Of a DNA stretch of 64,000 nt, positions 1 to 9,217 are shown piece by piece. The notes under the pieces were generated by a model, which made no database searches, was not told the origin of the DNA, and was given only the letters and a program-made list of their open reading frames with translations. Made by a program: the position numbers and the translations under genes. The stretch is from contig NZ_QJRX01000002.1 of the NCBI RefSeq assembly GCF_003205495.1, forward strand, positions 62,001-126,000, in the 5' to 3' direction. The stretch's first letter is position 1, and every line of letters starts with the position of its first letter. This DNA is from Aquipseudomonas alcaligenes. GTDB taxonomy: Bacteria; Pseudomonadota; Gammaproteobacteria; Pseudomonadales; Pseudomonadaceae.

Positions 1-627
1 GCCTATGGCTGGCTGGCGTTGCCGGTGCACCTGCTGGTGCTGGTCTACAGCCTGGGGCGTGGCGATGTGCTGGCGGCGCTCGGGCCGTTCCGCGATGCCT
101 GGCGACGTGGCGACGACCAGGCCGCGCTGCACGTGGCCGAGCGTGACCTGGGCGTGGCGGCGGACGGCGAGGCCGAGCTGTTGCAGCGGGTGCAGGATTA
201 CGAGCTGTGGCAGGCCTATCAGGGCTTCTTCGCGGTGATCTTCTGGTACGCCCTGCTCGGGCCGCTACCGGCGCTGGCCTATCGCTTGCTGGCCCTGGCC
301 GCCGAGCACTCCGCCCAGCCGGCGGTGGCCGAGCGCGCGGCGCAGCTGCGCCATGCCCTGGACTGGCTGCCGGTGCGGGTGCTGGCGGCCAGCTTCGCCC
401 TGGTCGGCAACTTCGCCGCCGTCAGCCGCGCCGTCCTGCACGACCTGCTGGCCTGGGACGTCGCCGCCGCGCAGCTGGTGGCCAGTGCCGGACGCGCCGC
501 CGGCGAGCTGCCCGAGCCGCAGGCGGGCGAGGCCGGCGTCGACAGCCTGGACGAGCTGTGGCAGCTGCTGATCCGCGCCGCGGTACTCTGGTATGCGGCC
601 TTCGCCGTGTGGATTCTGCTGCTCTAG
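1..627 (+). CDS. ampE: AmpE-family inner-membrane regulatory protein (5' end missing)
   Basis: The reading frame is open from base 1, so the N-terminus lies outside the window; 208 residues remain. The sequence matches the AmpE family: a polytopic inner-membrane protein encoded after ampD and linked to beta-lactamase (AmpC) induction signalling. Visible are a hydrophobic segment at the cut edge (around residues 4-17), a second near residues 73-100 and a C-terminal one ending the protein (LWYAAFAVWILLL). A charged stretch between them fits a cytoplasmic or periplasmic loop. ampD would be expected just upstream outside the window. The family call is firm; the exact biochemical role of AmpE is not established. 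Confidence 0.88.
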   Translation, partial: AYGWLALPVHLLVLVYSLGRGDVLAALGPFRDAWRRGDDQAALHVAERDLGVAADGEAELLQRVQDYELWQAYQGFFAVIFWYALLGPLPALAYRLLALAAEHSAQPAVAERAAQLRHALDWLPVRVLAASFALVGNFAAVSRAVLHDLLAWDVAAAQLVASAGRAAGELPEPQAGEAGVDSLDELWQLLIRAAVLWYAAFAVWILLL

Positions 628-633
628 CCGGCC

Positions 634-1524
634 TCAAGGCCACAGCCAGGCGGCTCCGCGCACGCCGCTGGAGTCGCCGTGGCGGGCCTGTACCAGGCGG
701 GTGTTCACCTGGTCCGAGAACACGTGGCGGACCAGCAGCGGTGGCACCCGCTGGTAGAGTGCGGGGATGTTCGACAGGCCGCCGCCGAGCACTATCACCT
801 GCGGGTCGATGACGTTGATTACCGAGGCCAGCGCCCTGGCCAGCTGCTCGCAATAGGTGTCCAGCGCCTGTGCGGCGGCCGGCTCGCCGTCTTGCGCCAG
901 CCTGGCCAGGCCCGCGGCGTTCAGGCCGAGGCCGCTGCGGGCGGCCCAGCCGGGGCCGCTGAGGAAGGTCTCGATGCAGTCGTCCAGGCCGCAGTAGCAG
1001 CGCCGCGCCGGCCCGTCGGCGGGAGTGCGCCAGGGCAGGGCGTTGTGCCCCCACTCGCCGGCGATGGCATTCGGCCCCGCCAGCAGTCTGCCGTGGATGA
1101 CGATGCCGCCGCCGACGCCGGTGCCGAGTATCACCCCGAATACGCTGTCGGCGCCGGCGCCGGCACCATCGCTGGCCTCGGACAGGGCGAAGCAGTCGGC
1201 ATCGTTGGCCAGGCGCACCGGGCGCTGCAACAGGTGCTGCAGATCGCCCTGCAGGTCCTGGCCGATCAGGCAGGTGGAGTTAGCGTTCTTGATTCGCCCG
1301 TGGTCCGGCGAGCGGGTGCCGGGGATGCCGATGCCGACGCTGCCGCGCGCGCCCAACTGCTGCTCGGCTTCCTGCACCAGGCGGACTATGGTCTGCACGG
1401 TGGCGGGGTAATCGCCCTGCGGGGTCGGCAGGCGCCGGCGTAACCGTTCGTCGGAACCCTCCAGTGCGATGATTTCAGTCTTGGTGCCACCCAGATCAAT
1501 GCCGAAGCGGAGGGATGTGCGCAT
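634..1524 (-). CDS. ROK-family sugar kinase (fructokinase/N-acetylglucosamine kinase type)
   Basis: This 296-residue protein has the full ROK architecture. The phosphate-binding DLGGTK motif is at residues 10-15, the NDAD segment with the likely catalytic Asp is at 107-110, and the ATP-binding GTGVGGG loop is at about 134-140. EWGH at 157-160 and the cysteines at 176, 178 and 183 form the ROK zinc site. It should phosphorylate a hexose or amino sugar in the cytoplasm. Pseudomonas annotations usually call it fructokinase or Mak/NagK, but substrate cannot be read from the sequence. It converges on ampE with a 6-base gap, and no sugar transporter is adjacent. Confidence 0.9.
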   Translation of the reverse strand: MRTSLRFGIDLGGTKTEIIALEGSDERLRRRLPTPQGDYPATVQTIVRLVQEAEQQLGARGSVGIGIPGTRSPDHGRIKNANSTCLIGQDLQGDLQHLLQRPVRLANDADCFALSEASDGAGAGADSVFGVILGTGVGGGIVIHGRLLAGPNAIAGEWGHNALPWRTPADGPARRCYCGLDDCIETFLSGPGWAARSGLGLNAAGLARLAQDGEPAAAQALDTYCEQLARALASVINVIDPQVIVLGGGLSNIPALYQRVPPLLVRHVFSDQVNTRLVQARHGDSSGVRGAAWLWP

Positions 1525-1699
1525 TCTTAACCTTAAGTTACAGAGGCCAGGGCCGATATCCGGTATACAAGCCGTCGGGGGAGTGCGTCTGGCCAGTGGC
1601 CACTCCCGCTAGAATCCCAGTGATACCGCTACCTTGCCGTTCAATAGATCAGCCCGCTCCCGGCTGGCATAAAACAATAATGGCAACAGGAGACGTCTA

Positions 1700-3730
1700 G
1701 TGAATAGCGTGTTGTACCCTGCCATCGCCCTGATGAACCGCCTGAGCTTCGGCATGAAGTTCAGCCTCATCAGCGTACTGTTCTTCCTGCCCATGCTCGT
1801 CACCAACTATTTCCTGGTGCGCGAGTCCTATGATGCCTTCGTCGACACCCGTACCGAGCTGCAGAGCCTGGAGCTGCTCAAGCAGAGCCTGACGATGCGC
1901 CAGCAGCTGGAACGGCTCAATGACCTCTACGAGATCAATGCCGTACTCGGGCAGTCCGGCGAGTCGGAGAAGCTGGCCGGGATGATAGGCGAGCTGGAAA
2001 CCAGTGTTGCCGCGATTCTCGGCGGCCTGGCGCCGAGCAGCAGCGACGCGCAGAAGGTCGAGGAATTCAACGCCCAGCGCGACGCCATCAAGACCGCCCT
2101 CGATGCGGTGGCGGCCGAGAGTTCGCTGCGCAGCAAGGCTGGTCTGGTGACTAAGGCGCTGGACAATGCCGAGGTGTTCATCAAGTTCGTCGCCAGCCAG
2201 TCCGGCTTGAGCCAGGACAGCGAGCTGACCGTGCGTCAGATGACCGAACTGCTAACCAGCGCCAGCCTGCCGGTGACCAAGGCCCTCAGCCAGGGCCGGG
2301 CGCTGGGTTCCTATTCCCTGGGTCAGGGCATCCTCGGTTCCTCCGACAGCACCAAGCTCGACGAACTCCTGTTGGAGCTGGAAAAGCTGCACGCGGAATA
2401 CGGTTTCAAGCTGCAGAGCGCGTTGCAGGGCAATGCCCAGGCACAGCGCAGCCTGGGCCAGCTGGCCGAGGCCAGCCGCAACACCCTGAACGAGAGCAGC
2501 GTGGTGCTGGAAGAGCAGCTGCTCATGGCCGACACCCTGGATGCGCCCTGGCAGGGCTTCTATGACCAGACCACGGCGGCCATCGACAAGACCTACGCCC
2601 TCAACGAGGCGGTGCTCGGCTTTCTCGGCGAGGAACTGAGCGTGCGCCTGGAGCAGAAGCGCGTGCAGATGATCCTGCTGGTGGTCGCCCTGGTCGGCAT
2701 CTTCCTCGCCATCGGCTATCTCTACGGCGGCTTCTACGTCTCGACCCGCGCCACCCTCAAGGGCTTCGGCCAGACCCTCGGCCAGGTCGCCGCCGGCGAC
2801 ATGACCGTGCGCGTCAATGTGCGCAGCCGCGACGAGCTGGGCGAGCTGGGCGAGGTGTTCAACGGCACCGTGGCGAAGATTCGCGACCTGATCGAGCTGG
2901 TCGGCCAGACCGTCACCGAGGTCGAGCGCCAGGCCGATCGCGTCGAGCTGGTGTCCGGCGAGAGCAGCCAGGCGGTCAGCGCCCAGCGCGGGCAGATCGA
3001 GCAGGTGGCCACGGCGATGAACCAGATGTCCGCCACCGCCCAGGAAGTGGCGCGCAGCGCCGCCGCTGCGGTGGGCAGCGCGCAGAGCGTCAACGACGAG
3101 ACGGTCAGCGGCCGTGCCATGGTCGAGGCGCAGGTCGGCAGCATCCAGCGCCTGGCCAGCGAGATCGAGCAGTCGGTGAACGTGATCAACCAGCTGGCCG
3201 CCGACAGCGCTTCGATCAGCCAGGTGCTGGACGTGATCAAGGGCATCGCCGGGCAGACCAACCTGCTCGCCCTCAACGCCGCCATTGAGGCGGCACGCGC
3301 CGGCGAACAGGGGCGTGGCTTCGCCGTGGTGGCCGACGAGGTGCGCAACCTGGCCAAGCGCACCCACCAGTCCACCGAGGAGATCGAGCAGATGATCGGT
3401 CGCCTGCAGGGCGGTGTGGGCGCCACCGTGACCGCCATGAACGGCAGCCACCAGATGGTCGAGAGCACCGTCAGCCAGTCGGCGCAGGTGCAGCAGGCGC
3501 TGGAAAACATCCTCGGCGCGGTCGGCATGATCGTCGACCAGAACCAGCAGATCGCCGCCGCCGCCGAGCAGCAGACCGCCGTGGCCCACGACATCGACAT
3601 GAACATCGTCGAGATCAACCAGGCCGGCGAGCGTACCGCCGAAGGCGCGGTGCAGACCGAACAGGCCAGCCGCGAGCTGTCCGATCAGGTGGCGCGGCTC
3701 AAGGAGCTGATCAGCGCCTTCCGCGTCTGA
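1700..3730 (+). CDS. Methyl-accepting chemotaxis protein
   Basis: A 676-residue transmembrane chemoreceptor using a GTG start. TM1 lies at about residues 21-40 and TM2 at about 324-347, enclosing a periplasmic, mostly helical sensor domain of about 280 residues. A HAMP domain follows (about 348-400), then a long coiled-coil signalling domain whose hairpin tip around residues 510-556 contains the hallmark [19 protein letters not shown] segment. This tip binds CheA and CheW. The protein ends ELISAFRV with no CheR/CheB-tethering pentapeptide. An MCP gene next to ampE matches the P. aeruginosa PA4520-PA4521 arrangement. Its ligand is unknown. Confidence 0.96.
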   Translation: MNSVLYPAIALMNRLSFGMKFSLISVLFFLPMLVTNYFLVRESYDAFVDTRTELQSLELLKQSLTMRQQLERLNDLYEINAVLGQSGESEKLAGMIGELETSVAAILGGLAPSSSDAQKVEEFNAQRDAIKTALDAVAAESSLRSKAGLVTKALDNAEVFIKFVASQSGLSQDSELTVRQMTELLTSASLPVTKALSQGRALGSYSLGQGILGSSDSTKLDELLLELEKLHAEYGFKLQSALQGNAQAQRSLGQLAEASRNTLNESSVVLEEQLLMADTLDAPWQGFYDQTTAAIDKTYALNEAVLGFLGEELSVRLEQKRVQMILLVVALVGIFLAIGYLYGGFYVSTRATLKGFGQTLGQVAAGDMTVRVNVRSRDELGELGEVFNGTVAKIRDLIELVGQTVTEVERQADRVELVSGESSQAVSAQRGQIEQVATAMNQMSATAQEVARSAAAAVGSAQSVNDETVSGRAMVEAQVGSIQRLASEIEQSVNVINQLAADSASISQVLDVIKGIAGQTNLLALNAAIEAARAGEQGRGFAVVADEVRNLAKRTHQSTEEIEQMIGRLQGGVGATVTAMNGSHQMVESTVSQSAQVQQALENILGAVGMIVDQNQQIAAAAEQQTAVAHDIDMNIVEINQAGERTAEGAVQTEQASRELSDQVARLKELISAFRV

Positions 3731-3749
3731 TTCGTCCTGCGTAGTGCAC

Positions 3750-3776
3750 AAGGCCCGCCATCCGGCGGGCCTTGTC
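3750..3776 (+). terminator. Hairpin terminator after the MCP gene
   Basis: Ten-base perfect arms AAGGCCCGCC and GGCGGGCCTT enclose a 4-base loop, about 20 bases after the MCP stop and ending just before the convergent tatD-family gene. The T-tract is short (GTCGTTT), so termination strength is uncertain. Confidence 0.7.
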
Positions 3777-3778
3777 GT

Positions 3779-4561
3779 TTAAGTGCTCCAGCCGAACAGT
3801 TCGGCGGCGTTGCGGCTGCTGGCCGCGGCCAGTGCCTCGGGCGTCTCGCCGCGCAGTTCGGCCAATGCCGTGCAGATGGCCGGCAGGTGCTCCGGGCTGT
3901 TGCGCAGGCCCGCATACATGGCCGGGGCCATGTCCGGGGCGTCGGTCTCCAGCACTATGGCTTCGGCCGGCAGCTGCGCCGCCACCTTGCGCAGGCGCAG
4001 GGCCTGCGGCCAGGTCGGCGCCCCGCCCAGGCCCAGCCTGAAGCCGAGGCGGATGTACTCGCGGGCCTCCTCGTAGCTGCCGGCGAAGGCGTGGACGATG
4101 CCGCCGCGCGGCAGCCGGAAACGCTTGAGGGTGGCGATGGTGGCCGCATGGGCGCGGCGCACATGCAGCAGGGCGGGCAAGCCGAATTCGGCGGCCAGCG
4201 CCAGCTGGGCCTCGAACAGCGCCTGCTGGTGCTGGCGGTCGAGACTCTCGATGAAGTAGTCCAGGCCGAACTCGCCCACCGCGCACAGCTTCGGGTGGCC
4301 CGCCAGGCGCTGCAGCCAGTCGCGCAGCGCGTCCAGGTCCTCGGTACGGTGCTGCTCCAGATAGACCGGGTGCAGGCCGAAGGCGGCATGGATGCCGTCC
4401 TCCGCCAGGGCCAGGTCCCACAGCCGTTGCCAGTTGCCCTGGTACACGCCGAGCACCACCAGGCGCTCCACGCCAGCGGCGCGGCTGCGCGCCAGCAGCT
4501 CGCTGCGGTCGGCATCGAAGTCGGGGAAGTCCAGGTGGGTGTGGGTATCGATCAGCTGCAT
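3779..4561 (-). CDS. TatD-family metal-dependent hydrolase
   Basis: A 260-residue TatD-like DNase/amidohydrolase with a TIM-barrel metal site. The N-terminal HTH metal motif is in IDTHTHLDF (H7, H9), the acidic metal ligand is in VGEFGLDYF, a further His is in LLHVRRAH and the C-terminal Asp is in LETDAPDM. Family members are divalent-metal nucleases or related hydrolases of the cytoplasm. I start at MQLIDTHTHL because the preceding 16 in-frame residues have no family character and the metal motif must sit at the extreme N-terminus. It is divergent from rhlE with a gap of about 60 bases. Confidence 0.92.
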   Translation of the reverse strand: MQLIDTHTHLDFPDFDADRSELLARSRAAGVERLVVLGVYQGNWQRLWDLALAEDGIHAAFGLHPVYLEQHRTEDLDALRDWLQRLAGHPKLCAVGEFGLDYFIESLDRQHQQALFEAQLALAAEFGLPALLHVRRAHAATIATLKRFRLPRGGIVHAFAGSYEEAREYIRLGFRLGLGGAPTWPQALRLRKVAAQLPAEAIVLETDAPDMAPAMYAGLRNSPEHLPAICTALAELRGETPEALAAASSRNAAELFGWST

Positions 4562-4623
4562 GGACGCATCATAAGCCCGGGGCAGGTAAACTGTGCGACT
4601 CGTCTTCATCCGGTTGCCGCATC

Positions 4624-5955
4624 ATGACCTTCGCCACCCTCGGCCTGATCGACCCCATCCTGCGTACCCTCGAGGCGCTCGACTACCGCGAGCCCACGCC
4701 GGTGCAGAAGCAGGCCATCCCCGCCGTGCTCAAGGGCCGCGACGTGCTCGCCGCAGCGCAGACCGGCACCGGCAAGACCGCCGGTTTCGCCCTGCCGCTG
4801 CTGCAGAAGCTGGTCATGGAGGGCGGCCAGGTGGCGGCCAACTCGGTGCGCGCGCTGGTGCTGGTACCCACCCGCGAACTGGCCGAGCAGGTGCAGCAGG
4901 CGGTGCAGCAGTACGCGCAGAACCTGCCGCTGCGCACCTACTCGGTGTACGGCGGGGTCAGCATCAACCCGCAGATGATGAAGCTGCGCAAGGGCATCGA
5001 CCTGCTGGTGGCCACCCCCGGGCGCCTGCTCGACCTGTACCGGCAGAACGCGGTGCGCTTCGACCAGCTGCAGGCGCTGGTGCTGGACGAGGCCGATCGC
5101 ATGCTCGATCTGGGCTTCGCCAGGGAGCTGGACGAACTGTTCAGTGCGCTGCCGCGCAAGCGCCAGACCCTGCTGTTCTCCGCCACCTTCTCCGACGCCA
5201 TTCGCCTGATGGCCAAGGAGCTGCTGCGCGATCCGCTGTCCATCGAGGTCAGCCCGCGCAACACCACGGCCAAGGGGGTCAAGCAGTGGCTGGTGACGGT
5301 GGACAAGAAGCGCAAGAGCGAGCTGCTGCTGCACCTGTATCGTGAGCGCGGCTGGGACCAGCTGCTGGTGTTCGCCAAGACCCGCAAGGGCGTCGACGAG
5401 CTGGAGCAGCTGCTGCTGGCCGAGGGCATCGCCGCCGACTCGATCCACGGCGACAAGCCGCAGCCGGCGCGCCTGCGTGCCCTGCAACGCTTCAAGGCTG
5501 GCGAGGTGCGCGTGCTGGCGGCTACCGACGTGGCCGCGCGCGGCCTGGACATCAGCGAGCTGCCGAGGGTGGTCAACCTCGACCTGCCGATCGTCGCCGA
5601 GGACTACGTGCACCGCATCGGCCGCACCGGCCGCGCAGGCGCCAGCGGCGAGGCGGTGTCGCTGGTGTGTGCCGACGAGGTGGAGTTGCTGGCGGCCATC
5701 GAGACGCTGATCGGTCAGGTCATCCGGCGCCAGGACGAGCCGGGCTTCGAGCCGGACCACCGGGTGCCGCAGACCGCGCCCGGCGGCGCGGTGCTGAAGA
5801 AGCCGAAGAAACCCAAGGTCAAGGCGGTGCCCGGCGCCGGCAAGGGCAAGATCCACCTCGGCAACTGGTTCGAGGAGGAGCCGGCCAAGCCCAAGGTCAA
5901 GGCCGTGCGCGCGGTGCCCAAGTTCGGCGAGAAGCCGCGGCCGAAGAAGAAGTAG
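4624..5955 (+). CDS. rhlE: DEAD-box ATP-dependent RNA helicase, RhlE type
   Basis: A 443-residue DEAD-box helicase. The Q-motif region is near residues 5-30, motif I AAQTGTGKT is at 44-52, the DEAD box is at 155-158, SAT follows at about 186, and the motif VI stretch HRIGRTGRAG is near 325-335. The C-terminal tail of about 80 residues is lysine- and proline-rich and ends RPKKK, typical of the RNA-binding, low-complexity tails of RhlE proteins. Expected role: remodelling of structured RNA and ribonucleoproteins in RNA decay and ribosome assembly. Pseudomonads often carry more than one RhlE paralogue, so orthology within the family is less sure than the family. Confidence 0.93.
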   Translation: MTFATLGLIDPILRTLEALDYREPTPVQKQAIPAVLKGRDVLAAAQTGTGKTAGFALPLLQKLVMEGGQVAANSVRALVLVPTRELAEQVQQAVQQYAQNLPLRTYSVYGGVSINPQMMKLRKGIDLLVATPGRLLDLYRQNAVRFDQLQALVLDEADRMLDLGFARELDELFSALPRKRQTLLFSATFSDAIRLMAKELLRDPLSIEVSPRNTTAKGVKQWLVTVDKKRKSELLLHLYRERGWDQLLVFAKTRKGVDELEQLLLAEGIAADSIHGDKPQPARLRALQRFKAGEVRVLAATDVAARGLDISELPRVVNLDLPIVAEDYVHRIGRTGRAGASGEAVSLVCADEVELLAAIETLIGQVIRRQDEPGFEPDHRVPQTAPGGAVLKKPKKPKVKAVPGAGKGKIHLGNWFEEEPAKPKVKAVRAVPKFGEKPRPKKK

Positions 5956-5960
5956 CGGGC

Positions 5961-6407
5961 CTAGGGCGTCTGGCGCAGCTGAGCCTCGGCGGCCTCGGTG
6001 GCGTCGTAGATCACCAGGCAGACGTGCTCGACCTGGCCGGCAGTGGCGGCCAGCGGCAGGATGGTGAGGTTCTGGTACATGAAGTCGGACTGCCCGGTGA
6101 TCGGCCGGTAGGTCTCGAAACGCAGCAGGTAGGGGCGCTGCTGCCACAGGCTGAAGGCGCGGGTGCCGAGGCGCAGCACGCTGCCGACCTTGCGCTCCAG
6201 CCAGACGCGGTCGATGTCCGGGAACAGCTGGAACAGGCTCTGCCCCTGCACCTGGTCGGCGCCCAGGCCCGAGTGGTTCTCCATGAAGCTGTTCCACACC
6301 TCGATGCGGAAGTTGCGATCCATCACTAGCACGCCGACATCCAGGCACTGCACGATGTCGAGCAGCCAGTGCAGTTCGCGCAGGTCGATCTGTGCTTGAC
6401 CGGCCAT
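5961..6407 (-). CDS. Single PAS-domain sensor protein
   Basis: A 148-residue cytoplasmic protein consisting almost entirely of one PAS fold: a helical lead (LHWLLDIVQCLDVGVLVMD), the PAS core (FRIEVWNSFMENHSGLGADQVQGQSLFQLFPD broken into strands and helices) and a C-terminal beta scaffold ending VCLVIYDATE. No output domain is attached. Its start is 3 bases after the stop of the REC-CheC-like gene upstream on the same strand, so the two are surely co-transcribed. It may act as a detachable sensor for that receiver protein. No ligand or cofactor residues can be named with confidence. Confidence 0.82.
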   Translation of the reverse strand: MAGQAQIDLRELHWLLDIVQCLDVGVLVMDRNFRIEVWNSFMENHSGLGADQVQGQSLFQLFPDIDRVWLERKVGSVLRLGTRAFSLWQQRPYLLRFETYRPITGQSDFMYQNLTILPLAATAGQVEHVCLVIYDATEAAEAQLRQTP

Positions 6408-6410
6408 GTT

Positions 6411-7421
6411 CTACTCCATCAGGTACTGGATCTTGGCGGTCAGGCGCGGCACCGAGGCCTCGGTGAACAGCAGCAGCAGGTCGAAGTGCACCGCGTGCTC
6501 CTCCAGGCCGTAGCTGATCTCCACCGCCAGGGTCTGGCGCCAGCGCGCCCGGTTGAACTGGATCAGCTCGTCGATGCTGCGTGCATGCTGGCCGAGCAGT
6601 TGCGGGTGGCCCTGGGAGAAGCGGATGTCGAGCTGCTCGGCGATGCCGGCCAGGCAGGCGCCGATGAGGATGCTGGCCAGGTCCAGGAGCATCTCCGAGG
6701 TAGCCGCGTCGCCACCCGGGCGCAGGCCGAGCAGGTGGGCGATGTCGGCCACTTCGGAGTCATGGAACAGCAGCAGTGCCTCGCCGGCGATGGCCTCGCC
6801 GACGAAGCCCTGGCACACCGCGCTGAGGCGCTCGCCACGGTTGGCGTCCTGCAAGGCCATGTGCAGCTCGCTGGCCTCGAACAGCTCCACCGCCGGGATC
6901 GGCAGCTGCACGAAGACCCCGAGCTCCTCCGCCAGCAGGGCGGCGGCGCGGCCCATGGCGACGTTGCTGACCTCGCGCAGGGCGTCGCGGAAGCCGACCC
7001 GGAAGGCCGGCTCCTGGCGTGCCGGTGGCGCCGCCGCGCTCGCCGCCGGCTGGAACAGGCCCAGGCGCAGCAGGGTGGCGCGCAGCTCCTCGGCCGGCGC
7101 CGGCTTGCGCAGGAAGCCCAGGGCGCCGAGCTCGGCGACCCGGCGCTGGGCCTCGTCCTGGACGTCGCCGGAGACCACCAGGATGCGGCAGTTCAGGCCC
7201 TCTTCGCGCACCCGCGCGAGCACCTGGTAGCCATCCATCACCGGCATGGTCAGGTCCAGCAGCACCACTTCGCCCAGACCCTGGCGGATCGCGGCCAGGG
7301 CCTCCTCGCCGTGGCTGGCCTGGGTGATGTTCACCGGCCACTCGGGGGGCAGGGCGCGGATCAGCTGCTTGCGCGCCATCGCGGAGTCGTCGCAGACCAG
7401 CAGTGGGAGCACCGGGTTCAC
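6411..7421 (-). CDS. Response regulator receiver fused to a CheC/CheX-like phosphatase domain
   Basis: A 336-residue protein. The N-terminal receiver domain (about residues 1-120) has the acidic pair in VCDDSAMAR, the phospho-accepting Asp in VVLLDLTMPVMDG and the conserved Lys in FLRKPAPAEE. After an Ala-rich linker, residues of about 140-336 resemble the CheC/CheX/FliY phosphatase fold (LREVSNVAMGRAAALLAEELG and a repeated LLDLASILIGACLAGIAEQL block). That fold dephosphorylates CheY-type receivers. The start is uncertain: no ATG is in frame, so I use a GTG at 7421 just before the receiver; a TTG at 7445 is the alternative. It is paired with the downstream PAS gene. Confidence 0.8.
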   Translation of the reverse strand: MNPVLPLLVCDDSAMARKQLIRALPPEWPVNITQASHGEEALAAIRQGLGEVVLLDLTMPVMDGYQVLARVREEGLNCRILVVSGDVQDEAQRRVAELGALGFLRKPAPAEELRATLLRLGLFQPAASAAAPPARQEPAFRVGFRDALREVSNVAMGRAAALLAEELGVFVQLPIPAVELFEASELHMALQDANRGERLSAVCQGFVGEAIAGEALLLFHDSEVADIAHLLGLRPGGDAATSEMLLDLASILIGACLAGIAEQLDIRFSQGHPQLLGQHARSIDELIQFNRARWRQTLAVEISYGLEEHAVHFDLLLLFTEASVPRLTAKIQYLME

Positions 7422-7495
7422 CTGAGGTTGAGGGCCATAGGCCAAGCATAGACGGCGCTGTGGCCGGGTCGCGATCAGGCAATCGCTGAGTCGGC

Positions 7496-9217
7496 TCAGC
7501 GCGGTTCGCTGGCCTCGAAGTTGTAAGTGTTGCGCCCGGCGTTCTTGGCTGCATACATGGCGCGGTCGGCCTGCTGCAGCAGCGACTCGATGTCGTCGCC
7601 GTCGCGCGGGAACAGGCTGACGCCCATGCTGGCCTGGACCTGCACCTCATGGCCGTCGAGCAGCATGGGCAGCTGGAAGCGCTCGTGCAGTTTGTGCAGC
7701 ACCGCGATCACCTGGTGCGGGTCGTCCAGCTGCTCGATCAGCACGACGAACTCGTCGCCGCCCAGGCGCGCCACCGTGTCGCTCTCGCGGGTGGCCGAGC
7801 GCAGCAGATTGGCCACTGCCTGTAGCACGCGGTCGCCGATGCTGTGGCCGAGGCTGTCGTTGAGCTCCTTGAAATGGTCCAGGTCGACGAACAGCACCGC
7901 CAGCGGGTGGGCATTGCGTCGTGCGCTGGCCAGGGCGTGCTCCAGGCGCTCGAAGAACATGCGCCGGTTCGGCAGGCCGGTCAGTGGATCGTGCCGGGCC
8001 AGGTGCTCCAGGGCACTGCGGCTCTGGTTGAGCGCCTCCAGCTGGTCGAGAATGTCCTCCTGCATCTGTGCGAAGCTGCGCGCCAGTTGGCCCAGCTCGT
8101 CCTGGCGCCCCAGCGGCAGGGGGCTGCTCTTGCGCTCGCTGGCGAATTGCTGCACGGCCAGGTTGATGCTCTTCAGCGAGCGGGTCATGGCCCGCGAGGC
8201 GATGGCCGCGACCAGCAGGGCCAGCAGGCTGGCCAGCAGCACCACCTGGGCGATGCGCTGGCCGAGGCGCGAGGTCTCTGCCAGCACCTGGCGCTCCGGC
8301 TGGGCCAGGCCGAGGACGACGAAGCTCTCGGGGCTGCCGGTGTTGATGCCCAGGCGCACGAAGGCGGCGATCAGCTCCTCGCGTTGCAGGCCGCCACGGC
8401 TGACCAGGCTGGCCGGTTTGCTGATGTCGAGCAGGCTGGCGACCTCGGCGAACTCTTCCTGGATGAACAGCCGGCGGCCCTGATCGAAGCCGAAGGTGCG
8501 GCTTGCATCCGGGTGGATCAGCAGGTCGCCCCAACGGTTGCTCAGGTACACCCGATAATGCTCGGGCAGGTCACTCCTGAGCTGGCCGAACAGGCGTTCC
8601 AGGTCGATGTTCACCACGATCAGGCCGAACACCCGGCCGTCGCTGCCGGCCACCGGGGTGGACACGTGCAGGGTCGGCTTGCCCAGGCCGGAATGTGCGC
8701 CCAGCTCGTGGTTGATGACGATGGATGACAGGCGCACGTTGCCCGGCTTCAGCTTCAGGGTGTCGAAGACGTAGGCGTAGTGGCCTTTCTCCTGCAGGTC
8801 CGCGCCCTGCACCTGGACCAGGCGCTCGCCGTCGCGGTCCACCCGGACCTGCTCCAGGCCGTGCCCGGCGGCGCTGATCAGGCGCACCTGCAGGTACTCG
8901 GGATGGACCAGCATCAGCGCGCGGAACACTTCGGCCAGGTCGCGTTCGATGTCGCTGCGCGCCGGCTCGCCGGCGGCCTGCGGCAGGTCGCGCTCGCTGG
9001 TCACCGCGGCCAGCAGACGGGCGTCGCGGGCGGCGCCGTCGATGCTGCCGAGCAGGTTGCGGCCGAGCACCTGGGTGGCGGTCAGCAGGTCGCGCTCGGC
9101 GGCCTTGAGCACCAGGCTGCGGCTGCTGGAGTAGGAATAGTAGCCGGTCAGGCCGCAGGCCAGGACGCCGAACAGGCCGAGCAGGCAGGCCAGCTTGAAG
9201 GCGATGCCGAATCTCAT
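7496..9217 (-). CDS. Membrane-bound diguanylate cyclase with periplasmic sensor domain
   Basis: A 573-residue protein with TM1 near residues 7-28, a large periplasmic dCache-like sensor region to about residue 300, TM2 (VVLLASLLALLVAAIAS), a HAMP-like linker and a C-terminal GGDEF domain. The active-site GGDEF is intact at 486-490, and an RESD inhibitory I-site lies at 477-480, five residues before it. It should make cyclic di-GMP from GTP with product inhibition. No EAL domain is present. Its ATG overlaps the stop of the upstream binding-protein gene by 4 bases, implying translational coupling and a shared signal path. Confidence 0.94.
   Translation of the reverse strand: MRFGIAFKLACLLGLFGVLACGLTGYYSYSSSRSLVLKAAERDLLTATQVLGRNLLGSIDGAARDARLLAAVTSERDLPQAAGEPARSDIERDLAEVFRALMLVHPEYLQVRLISAAGHGLEQVRVDRDGERLVQVQGADLQEKGHYAYVFDTLKLKPGNVRLSSIVINHELGAHSGLGKPTLHVSTPVAGSDGRVFGLIVVNIDLERLFGQLRSDLPEHYRVYLSNRWGDLLIHPDASRTFGFDQGRRLFIQEEFAEVASLLDISKPASLVSRGGLQREELIAAFVRLGINTGSPESFVVLGLAQPERQVLAETSRLGQRIAQVVLLASLLALLVAAIASRAMTRSLKSINLAVQQFASERKSSPLPLGRQDELGQLARSFAQMQEDILDQLEALNQSRSALEHLARHDPLTGLPNRRMFFERLEHALASARRNAHPLAVLFVDLDHFKELNDSLGHSIGDRVLQAVANLLRSATRESDTVARLGGDEFVVLIEQLDDPHQVIAVLHKLHERFQLPMLLDGHEVQVQASMGVSLFPRDGDDIESLLQQADRAMYAAKNAGRNTYNFEASEPR

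Noticed and set aside
2252..3751. A 499-codon antisense frame over the MCP gene, rich in His and Leu
   Set aside because: Typical antisense artefact of high-GC coding DNA; the plus strand has full MCP domains.
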